In this document: positions 5,364 through 11,286 of the stretch, piece by piece
Position numbering within the stretch: position 1 is the first letter of the stretch
How the letters are laid out: every line of letters begins with the position of its first letter
Origin: Gammaproteobacteria bacterium
GTDB lineage: Bacteria; Pseudomonadota; Gammaproteobacteria; Competibacterales; Competibacteraceae
Length of the DNA: 13,279 bases
Assembly: GCA_020047885.1 (NCBI GenBank)
Contig: JAIFNF010000034.1
Coordinates: 1-13,279 of the forward strand
Direction of reading: 5' to 3'
The notes under the pieces: generated by a model
Databases searched by the model: none
Seen by the model: only the letters and a program-made list of their open reading frames with translations
What the model was told of the DNA's origin: nothing
Made by a program: the position numbers and the translations under genes

Positions 5364-7394
5364 TCACGCGTAACATCCCAGATCGCGGGCAACATAACTG
5401 GTATGACCATAGTATGCGAAGGCATCCTGTTTCAAGGCGGTCGTTGCTCTGGCCCCCTCCCAGCGATCCGGGGGTATAATTCGACCTTGCTGTTCCAATT
5501 GGTCGATATGGTTATTAATCGCCTGCAGGCGATCCTTGGCGGCATTAATTTCATCGGGAGTCAGCAGACCTTGCAGGTCCTGTTCCAGTCGTTCCGGGGT
5601 CAGCTTGCGAAACGCATCACGCATCTCGGTATCAATCACCGTCGGCAACATCACCCCGCGATAACCTTTATGCAATACACCCGGCGCATGAGCGATTTCA
5701 TTGGGATCTTTGACCGCTTGGCCGAAACACTGATCGTTATCAATGCCAGTGACCTTATGGGTTGCTAAATCGATAAAATAATTATTGCCATGCCGGTCTC
5801 CCTGAGCGACCAGGGCATCGAACAACTGTAGTTGGACTAGCTGGCGACGGATCTCCGGGTCATGAAAGGCTTGATGTCCACCCCCATTTTTGATCACCTT
5901 AGCACCTTCACATCCCGGGGCCAAGGCCATCACCGTACCCAGTTTACCGTTATGAATACCGATTTCAGTACGGGGAATGACATCAAATCCCAAAAGTTGA
6001 CTGACTTGATAACAGGCGATATTACGTCGTGCCATTTGCGGATTGTGTAAATCAATACCGATCATTCCCGATACCCAGCCACGCTCGACGGGTTTGAACA
6101 GATTGGGTTCGCGTTCTGGCTTGTATACGCCCACAAATGGGCCTTGCAGAGTATTGTAAGTACCCTTGTAAACCTTATTGAACGCTCCTTGACCCAACTC
6201 TTTCATTTTATTATCCACCAAATTGCTGTCCTGGAAGCTGCCGACAATAGTCTTGTCACTGATTGGGATGTCAAGGCGTCGGTACTCCTGGCCGCCCGCA
6301 ACGCCAATACCGGCCTTCTCAAGCAATATCGCTTCTTGCGGCGCAAAACCAGCGAGTTCATAGGCTTTGGCCTTATCCAGTTGACCGCCCACTACGATGA
6401 AATCGACCATTTGGGCGGCAGTAAATTTCATTACTTCGAATGCATCAATATCGTCAACTTTCCCGCCAGCCTGCAAAAAAGCGATCATCTGGCCTGAATT
6501 GAAACCTCCGTCTTTAAGCCGGTCAATATCATCAACTTGCCCGCCCGCTTGCAAAAAGGCGATCATCTGGCCTGAATTGAAACCTCCGTCTTTAAGCCGG
6601 TCAATATCATCAACTTGCCCTCCTGCACGTAAAAAGACGGCCATCTGATCACTGTTCAGCCCTGCACCCGCGCAGCGCTCGATCTCCTGGTAACTGATAT
6701 GACCGTCAGCGAATTGCCGAGCAGTTCCGGGGGCGACACCGGCCTGTTTGAGTCGGGCGGCTTCCTGCAAACCCAATCCCTCGCGCCGGAAATCCAGGGC
6801 TTCTTTCAAACTGAGGCCTGCTGGCCATTGCCCGCCAAGTTCTTTAAGCTCGCTGCGTAAGTCGTACAACAAGGTCGCTTCCAGGGCAATCTGGCCTTGG
6901 AACTCCCCAATGGCTTCTTTATGCGTGTGTTTGCTACCCTGGAGATAGGAAACTGTACCCTCGGTTAAGTGACTTAAATGATTCATTAGCCCGGACAGGC
7001 GATCCTCGGTAATCCCCTTGTGAGCTGTTTCCTGATGATAGCTTTCCAGGCCGCTCAGCAGGCCCTTATAACCGGTGGACATCTTGATCAGGCCAAAGAA
7101 ACGATCTTCCTTTGGATGGCCTGCCCGTTCGATTAATGCTTCACGGGTCGGCAGACTCTGATACCGAGCCTGATCTCTGAGCTGGATTGCGCCATGGCCC
7201 TGTTCTACTTGGCGTGACTCCAGCGGGGGATGGTCGCGCTCTGCCTGAATGCCGATATCCAACTGCAGCGGAGCCGAACGAACCTCTACCGTGTGCTGTT
7301 CAAGCTGGCCTGACTGCGGTTGCTGCAGCGTGATGTCCTGAACTCGAGGCCCTTCAACGGGGTGCGAACGGGAGATAGACGGAGATAGACACAT
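5364..7394 (-). CDS. Putative type III effector: 26-residue repeats plus kinase-like domain
   Basis: This 676-residue protein has no signal peptide. The N-terminus is Ser-rich (MCLSPSISRS) and then Gln-rich up to about residue 75, as in type III secretion signals and chaperone-binding regions. Residues 100-190 look helical. Residues 192-373 are seven 26-residue helical repeats. From about 398 a kinase-like domain follows: ELGQGAFNKVYKG (399-411, glycine loop), VGVYKPE with a candidate ATP lysine at 425, a helix near 456-468 (RRNIACYQVSQLL), QGDRHGNNYF (catalytic-loop-like Asp533 and Asn537/538) and GIDNDQCFG (metal-binding Asp552 or Asp554). The DRHxxN and IDxD motifs recall PI3/4-kinase-like and actin-kinase-like folds more than classic protein kinases. 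The effector role is inferred from the CesT gene downstream. The start is uncertain because of a 10-bp duplication, and no ribosome site is evident. Base composition is more AT-rich than the flanking genes. Confidence 0.8.
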   Translation of the reverse strand: MCLSPSISRSHPVEGPRVQDITLQQPQSGQLEQHTVEVRSAPLQLDIGIQAERDHPPLESRQVEQGHGAIQLRDQARYQSLPTREALIERAGHPKEDRFFGLIKMSTGYKGLLSGLESYHQETAHKGITEDRLSGLMNHLSHLTEGTVSYLQGSKHTHKEAIGEFQGQIALEATLLYDLRSELKELGGQWPAGLSLKEALDFRREGLGLQEAARLKQAGVAPGTARQFADGHISYQEIERCAGAGLNSDQMAVFLRAGGQVDDIDRLKDGGFNSGQMIAFLQAGGQVDDIDRLKDGGFNSGQMIAFLQAGGKVDDIDAFEVMKFTAAQMVDFIVVGGQLDKAKAYELAGFAPQEAILLEKAGIGVAGGQEYRRLDIPISDKTIVGSFQDSNLVDNKMKELGQGAFNKVYKGTYNTLQGPFVGVYKPEREPNLFKPVERGWVSGMIGIDLHNPQMARRNIACYQVSQLLGFDVIPRTEIGIHNGKLGTVMALAPGCEGAKVIKNGGGHQAFHDPEIRRQLVQLQLFDALVAQGDRHGNNYFIDLATHKVTGIDNDQCFGQAVKDPNEIAHAPGVLHKGYRGVMLPTVIDTEMRDAFRKLTPERLEQDLQGLLTPDEINAAKDRLQAINNHIDQLEQQGRIIPPDRWEGARATTALKQDAFAYYGHTSYVARDLGCYA
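6276..6821 (-). repeat. Seven 26-residue helical repeats in the effector-like protein
   Basis: Residues 192-373 divide without gaps into seven units of 26: 192-217, 218-243, 244-269, 270-295, 296-321, 322-347 and 348-373. Most units start AG or GG plus a hydrophobic residue, have a helix around positions 7-13 (for example QMIAFLQ), a Gly at about position 14-16, and a second helix ending LKD or similar. Units four and five are almost identical, while the outer ones are diverged. This suggests an alpha-solenoid. Confidence 0.85.
6481..6620. repeat. 62-bp exact direct repeat, 78-bp period
   Basis: Bases 6481-6542 and 6559-6620 are identical over 62 positions and offset by 78 bp, exactly one 26-codon unit. 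This marks a recent in-frame duplication, or recent gene conversion, within the repeat array. Confidence 0.95.
7371..7390. repeat. 10-bp perfect tandem duplication at the effector start
   Basis: GGAGATAGAC occurs twice in a row, at 7371-7380 and 7381-7390. Because ten is not a multiple of three, copy number sets which upstream ATG (7394 or 7407) is in frame with the effector gene. Confidence 0.95.
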
Positions 7395-7415
7395 AAGACT
7401 GAGCCATACTTGCGG

Positions 7416-7432
7416 ATGTTGTGAGACAACAT
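7416..7432. other. Small perfect hairpin between tRNA-Glu and the effector gene
   Basis: ATGTTGT, GAG, ACAACAT form a 7-bp perfect stem with a three-base loop, four bases beyond the tRNA CCA end. It could be a processing or attenuation structure. No T-run follows on the minus strand, so it is not a standard terminator. Confidence 0.45.
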
Positions 7433-7435
7433 TAA

Positions 7436-7511
7436 TGGCGCTCCCTAGGGGTTTCGAACCCCTGTTCCCGCCGTGAGAGGGCGGTGTCCTGGGCCACTAG
7501 ACGAAGGGAGC
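7436..7511 (-). tRNA. tRNA-Glu (anticodon CUC)
   Basis: The 76-base minus-strand sequence folds as a standard cloverleaf. It has acceptor arms GCTCCCT/AGGGAGC, a D-arm like E. coli tRNA-Glu (GTCTAGTGGCCCAGGAC), an anticodon stem CCGCC/GGCGG around the loop CTCTCAC, and a T-arm AGGGG-TTCGAAA-CCCCT. The loop gives anticodon CTC, which decodes GAG. Discriminator G and an encoded CCA end the gene. E. coli tRNA-Glu has TTC instead, so this is a second isoacceptor, often found in GC-rich genomes. Confidence 0.96.
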
Positions 7512-7542
7512 CAGAGATGTGGCGTCTTGAAAGGAAAGTTGT

Positions 7543-7570
7543 ATTATACGCACGCTTTAGGATCATACAA
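7543..7570 (-). promoter_or_regulatory. tRNA-Glu promoter
   Basis: On the minus strand a perfect TATAAT (7543-7548) stands 16 bases after TTGTAT (7565-7570). It would start RNA about 25 bases before the mature tRNA. The -35 box is weak (three of six) but the -10 is consensus. The site overlaps the upstream region of divergent pcnB. Confidence 0.7.
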
Positions 7571-7587
7571 GAGTTCAAAAATATTCC

Positions 7588-8922
7588 TTGGAAGCTCAAA
7601 CGCCCTCTCTGACCGTCATCCCCCGCCCCCAGCACGTCATCTCGCGGGCGAATATCAGCCCTAATGCGGTTTCCGTCCTTTACCATCTGCACCGTGCCGG
7701 CTATCGCGCCTGTCTGGTCGGTGGTGGTGTGCGCGATTTACTGCTGGGCCGTGAACCGAAAGACTTCGATGTCGTCACCGACGCCCTGCCCGAGCAAATC
7801 TACCATTTGTTCCGCAACGCCCGCCTGATTGGCCGACGTTTCCGGCTGGCGCATGTCCGGTTTGGCCAGGAAATTGTTGAAGTCGCGACCTTCCGCGCTT
7901 ATAGCGGCGGGGGCGATGAAGACGACGGGGTCGAGCGCGCTGCGGATGGCCGCATCCTCAGCGACAACGTCTACGGCAACATCGAAGAAGACGCCTGGCG
8001 GCGGGATTTCACCATCAACGCGCTGTATTACGACATCGCCAATTTTGCCGTACTCGATTACGTCGGCGGCATTGCCGACCTCGAAGCCGGACTGATCCGG
8101 CTGATCGGCGATCCAGTGCAGCGCTACCACGAAGATCCAGTGCGGATGCTGCGGGCGGTGCGTTTCGCCGCCAAACTGGGCCTGCGGATCGACCCGGCGA
8201 CTGAAGCGCCACTGCACCATCTTGGCCACCTGCTGGCGCAGATTCCGCCGGCCCGCCTGTCCGATGAAGTCATCAAGCTGTTCATGGGCGGCAGCGCCCT
8301 TCAGACCTTTGAACGGTTGCGCCATTACCGCCTGTTCGGCTGGCTGTTCCCAGCGACCGAGCGCTGTCTGAGCCGTCAGCAGCAGCATTACCCGAGAACC
8401 CTGCTGGTGCGGGCGCTGGCCGATATTGACCGCCGCGTGGCCGACAATTTGCCGGTCAGTCCTGCGTTTCTATTTGCCGCTCTGATGTGGGAGCCGATCG
8501 GTGAGCAGCAACGCCATCAACAAGGGCAGGGCTTGCCGGAACATGAAGCGCTGCTGGGTGCGATTGATGAGGTGATTCACGCGCAGATTCCCCATGTCGC
8601 ACTGCCCCACCGTTGCCATGCGATGCGGGAAATCTGGGAGCTACAGCCACGGCTGGCGCAGATCACTGGCAAACGACCATTGCGATTAGTCACGCATCCC
8701 CGCTTCCGGGCGGCCTATGATTTTCTGGTCTTGCGGGCTGAAACCGACGAATTGGCGGCGGAACTGGCCGAGTGGTGGACCCGATTTGTGCGGCTGGACG
8801 AAGCCGGCCGTGTGGCCATGACCCAGCCCCCCAAGAGCAAGGGTAAAAAAGGCAAGCCGCGTCGGCGGCGTAAGCCCCGATCAGCCAGCCCGGAGTCCGC
8901 CCCGCCTGACCCCGACGCCTGA
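7588..8922 (+). CDS. pcnB: Poly(A) polymerase I
   Basis: PcnB adds poly(A) tails to RNA 3' ends and so promotes RNA decay. The nucleotidyltransferase signature is clear: LVGGGVRDLL (43-52), DFD (59-61) for the two metals, and a third acidic residue in EVATFR (98). RRDFTINALYYD and the EDPVRMLRAVRFAAKL motif of the RNA- and nucleotide-binding part follow. The protein ends in a basic then Pro-rich tail (PPKSKGKKGKPRRRRKP), typical of this enzyme against the CCA-adding relatives. The N-terminus TVIPRPQHVISRANIS aligns with E. coli PcnB. No ATG or GTG exists in frame between the upstream TAG (7558) and the conserved start; TTG at 7588 is the only usual candidate, without a good ribosome site. It heads the pcnB-folK-panB-panC series. 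The poor start fits low expression, as known for E. coli pcnB, which starts at AUU. Confidence 0.93.
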   Translation: MEAQTPSLTVIPRPQHVISRANISPNAVSVLYHLHRAGYRACLVGGGVRDLLLGREPKDFDVVTDALPEQIYHLFRNARLIGRRFRLAHVRFGQEIVEVATFRAYSGGGDEDDGVERAADGRILSDNVYGNIEEDAWRRDFTINALYYDIANFAVLDYVGGIADLEAGLIRLIGDPVQRYHEDPVRMLRAVRFAAKLGLRIDPATEAPLHHLGHLLAQIPPARLSDEVIKLFMGGSALQTFERLRHYRLFGWLFPATERCLSRQQQHYPRTLLVRALADIDRRVADNLPVSPAFLFAALMWEPIGEQQRHQQGQGLPEHEALLGAIDEVIHAQIPHVALPHRCHAMREIWELQPRLAQITGKRPLRLVTHPRFRAAYDFLVLRAETDELAAELAEWWTRFVRLDEAGRVAMTQPPKSKGKKGKPRRRRKPRSASPESAPPDPDA

Positions 8923-8938
8923 ACCTGCTACGGATCCC

Positions 8939-9577
8939 ATGCGTCCTGTCCGGGCTTACATCGGCATTGGCAGCAATCTGGATGACCCGGCAGCCCAGGT
9001 TCGGCAGGCGTTTCAGGCGCTGGCCGACCTGCCCGCCAGTCGGTTCATTGCCCATTCACCCCTTTATCGCACCGCTCCGGTGGGTGGGCCACCGGATCAA
9101 CCGGACTATGTGAACGCCGTCGCGGCTCTGGATACCGAGCTATCCCCGGAGGCCTTGTTGACGGCGCTCCAGCAGATCGAAACCGGCCAGGGACGGGTGC
9201 GCACGGTGCGCTGGGGGCCGCGCACGCTGGATCTGGATGTGCTGCTGTACGACGCGCTGCAACGCGATGATCCCCGCCTGACCCTGCCGCATCCCCGCCT
9301 GCATGAACGGGCGTTTGTTCTTTATCCGCTGTACGATATTGCCCCGGATTTAACCCTTCCTGGTCGGGGGGCGCTGAGTGAATTACGCAAAAATTGCCCG
9401 CCATTGTCCCTGATCCGTCTGGACAGCCCGAATGAACCGGCTACGATAAGCCGGTTCGTCAAATCTTCATTCAACCCCGTGAACCCGCCGTCGCCGCTGG
9501 AACTGCTGCTGGCGTTGGCTCCACTCAAGAGTAGGCCATGTACCAGGAACTCTCGACCCGCAAACCGATCACGCTGA
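8939..9577 (+). CDS. folK: 6-hydroxymethyl-dihydropterin pyrophosphokinase (HPPK)
   Basis: FolK transfers pyrophosphate from ATP to 6-hydroxymethyl-7,8-dihydropterin in folate synthesis. Core motifs are YIGIGSNLDDP (7-17), RTAPVGG with PDYVNAV (44-61), RVRTVRWGPRTLDLDVLLYD (86-105, the HPPK signature with the metal-binding DLD) and LPHPRLHERAFVLYPL (116-131). The family usually ends near residue 160; here the frame continues to 212 with an unconserved Ser/Pro/Leu-rich tail that overlaps panB by 40 bases. A strong hairpin (9434-9457), together with stops in both other frames, marks the place where the protein would normally end, so a late frameshift or lost stop is possible. The ATG lies 16 bases after the pcnB stop with a weak CGGA ribosome site. 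Confidence 0.94.
   Translation: MRPVRAYIGIGSNLDDPAAQVRQAFQALADLPASRFIAHSPLYRTAPVGGPPDQPDYVNAVAALDTELSPEALLTALQQIETGQGRVRTVRWGPRTLDLDVLLYDALQRDDPRLTLPHPRLHERAFVLYPLYDIAPDLTLPGRGALSELRKNCPPLSLIRLDSPNEPATISRFVKSSFNPVNPPSPLELLLALAPLKSRPCTRNSRPANRSR
9434..9457. other. Perfect 9-bp hairpin in the folK tail
   Basis: GAACCGGCT (9434-9442) and AGCCGGTTC (9449-9457) form a perfect stem with a six-base loop. It lies just past the conserved HPPK core and 80 bases before panB. No T-run follows, so it may be an RNA stability or attenuation element, or a remnant intergenic structure. Confidence 0.6.
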
Positions 9578-10356
9578 CCACCCTGGCGAAAATGAAACGC
9601 GACCGGGAGAAATTCGCCGTACTGACCGCCTATGACGCCAGTTTCGCAGCGCTGTTCGAAGCGGCTGGCGTCGAGGTCATTCTGGTCGGCGATTCCCTGG
9701 GCATGGTGGTCCAGGGTCAGTCCACCACGGTGTCGGTGACTATGGAGGATATGATTTACCACACGCGCCTGGTAGCGCGGGGTTGCCAGACCGCGCTGCT
9801 GATGGCCGATATGCCGTTTGCCAGCTACGCGACCGTTGAGCAGGGGGTTCGCAACGCCGCCCGGCTGATGCAGGAAGGCGGTGCGCAGATGGTCAAGCTG
9901 GAAGGCGGCGGTGCGCTCGCCGAGACGGTGCGCCAACTCAGCCGTAACGGTATTCCGGTCTGCGCCCACCTGGGGTTGCTGCCGCAATCGGTGCATAAAC
10001 TCGGCGGCTACAAGGTGCAGGGTCGGGAAGAATCAGCCGCCCAGCAGATCATCGATGAAGCCCTGGTTTTGCAGGAGGCCGGAGCCGACGTGGCGCTGGT
10101 GGAATGCATCCCGGCGGAACTGACGGCGCGGTTGACCGAGGCGCTGGATATTCCCTTGATCGGGATCGGTGCCGGGCCGAACTGCGATGCGCAGGTGCTG
10201 GTGTGCTACGACATGCTGAACATTACCCGGGGACGCCGCCCCAAATTCTCCAAAAATTTCCTGGCCGGTTGCGATAGCCTGCAAGCCGCGGTGGAAGCGT
10301 ATGTCCGGGCGGTTAAAAGCGGCGAGTTTCCTGGCTCTGAACACTGCATTGCCTGA
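9538..10356 (+). CDS. panB: 3-methyl-2-oxobutanoate hydroxymethyltransferase
   Basis: PanB makes ketopantoate from alpha-ketoisovalerate and methylene-tetrahydrofolate, the first committed step of pantothenate and CoA synthesis. The 272-residue length is typical. Landmarks are FAVLTAYDASFA (26-37), GDSLGMVVQG (51-60, metal ligand Asp52), LMADMPF (88-94, Asp91), MVKLEGG (118-124, Glu122), the HLGLLPQSV segment (144-152), LVECIP with catalytic-type Glu189, and IGIGAGPNCDAQVLV. The start is set by AAGAG six bases before the ATG; it lies inside the folK tail. panC follows after 13 bases, so the two are co-transcribed. folK upstream links folate supply to the one-carbon donor used here. Confidence 0.97.
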   Translation: MYQELSTRKPITLTTLAKMKRDREKFAVLTAYDASFAALFEAAGVEVILVGDSLGMVVQGQSTTVSVTMEDMIYHTRLVARGCQTALLMADMPFASYATVEQGVRNAARLMQEGGAQMVKLEGGGALAETVRQLSRNGIPVCAHLGLLPQSVHKLGGYKVQGREESAAQQIIDEALVLQEAGADVALVECIPAELTARLTEALDIPLIGIGAGPNCDAQVLVCYDMLNITRGRRPKFSKNFLAGCDSLQAAVEAYVRAVKSGEFPGSEHCIA

Positions 10357-10369
10357 AGGATATTCTCTT

Positions 10370-11227
10370 ATGCAAACTGTCCACACGATCAATGAATTGC
10401 GTACCCAGGTCAGCGCCTGGAAGCAGGCCGGGGAACGGGTCGCTTTGGTGCCGACCATGGGGAATCTGCATCCGGGACATATCCACTTGGTAGAACGGGC
10501 GCGGGAATGGGCGTCGCGGATCGTGGCCAGCATTTTCGTCAACCCGATGCAGTTCGGCCCCAATGAAGATTTCGCCGCCTACCCGCGCACCTTGCCGGAA
10601 GACTCTCGCCAATTGGCCGCTGCCGGGCTGGATTTGCTCTTCGCGCCCGGCGTTGCCGAGGTTTATCCGCGCCCGCTGGAGGCCATGACGCAGGTCATCG
10701 TGCCCGGCCTGCCCGCCGTGCTGTGCGGGGCCAGTCGACCCACCCATTTCATCGGCGTGACTACGGTGGTGACCAAGCTATTTAATATGGTTCAGCCGGA
10801 TGTGGCGCTATTTGGCGAGAAGGACTGGCAGCAACTGGTCATTATTCGCCGGATGGCGGCGGATCTGGATACGCCTATCGAGATTATCGGCATCCCGACG
10901 GTGCGGGAAGCGGATGGGCTGGCGATGAGTTCCCGCAATGGCTATCTGACCGCCGAACAACGGGCCATTGCGCCGACGCTGTATGCGGTTTTACGGACGA
11001 CTGCCGAACGGTGGCGGGTCGGAGAACGCGATTATGCCGCTCTCGAAGAAGAGGCTAAGGCGCGGCTAACGGCGTCCGGGTTCCAGCCGGATTATCTGGA
11101 AATCCGGCGAGCGGATGACTTGCAACGTCCGGCATCGGACGACGCCGCCCGTTCTTTGCGGATTTTTGCCGCTGCCTGGTTGGGTCGGGCACGGCTGATC
11201 GATAATCTGGCGATGGAAGGCGGGTGA
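10370..11227 (+). CDS. panC: Pantothenate synthetase
   Basis: PanC joins pantoate and beta-alanine with ATP in the last step of pantothenate synthesis. The 285-residue protein has VPTMGNLHPGHIHLVERA (27-44) with the HIGH-like HPGH, FVNPMQFGPNEDF (56-68), the GVTTVVTKLFN segment, ALFGEKDWQQL (146-156), and MSSRNGYL (186-193) as the KMSKS-like loop. The frame is open upstream to 10301 inside panB, but AAGGA (10356-10360) nine bases before the ATG at 10370 and the usual MQTVHTINELR opening settle the start. panD, which often follows in related operons, is absent; a DNA methyltransferase gene comes next. The stop overlaps a possible in-frame GTG of that gene. Confidence 0.97.
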   Translation: MQTVHTINELRTQVSAWKQAGERVALVPTMGNLHPGHIHLVERAREWASRIVASIFVNPMQFGPNEDFAAYPRTLPEDSRQLAAAGLDLLFAPGVAEVYPRPLEAMTQVIVPGLPAVLCGASRPTHFIGVTTVVTKLFNMVQPDVALFGEKDWQQLVIIRRMAADLDTPIEIIGIPTVREADGLAMSSRNGYLTAEQRAIAPTLYAVLRTTAERWRVGERDYAALEEEAKARLTASGFQPDYLEIRRADDLQRPASDDAARSLRIFAAAWLGRARLIDNLAMEGG

Positions 11228-11236
11228 CTGAAGATG

Positions 11237-11267
11237 ATCCGCAGGTGGCGCAGATGAACGCAGATAA
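11237..11267. repeat. Dispersed repeat between panC and mod
   Basis: ATCCGCAG, then CGCAGATGAACGCAGATAA, matches a short dispersed bacterial sequence that on the other strand reads TCTGCGTTCATCTGCG. It fills most of the 59-base gap between panC and the chosen mod start. The match is from memory. Confidence 0.6.
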
Positions 11268-11271
11268 TAAT

Positions 11272-11276
11272 GGAGG
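11272..11276 (+). promoter_or_regulatory. mod ribosome binding site
   Basis: GGAGG lies ten bases before the ATG at 11287. It decides between three in-frame starts (GTG 11224, ATG 11254, ATG 11287) in favour of the last. Confidence 0.75.
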
Positions 11277-11286
11277 CAAATTTCTG

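Noticed and set aside
7416..7432. Hairpin after tRNA-Glu as an intrinsic terminator
   Set aside because: The stem is AT-rich, and no T-run follows on the minus strand.
10301..10369. Upstream in-frame start for panC inside panB
   Set aside because: The extra 23 residues have no family support, while a good ribosome site precedes the ATG at 10370.
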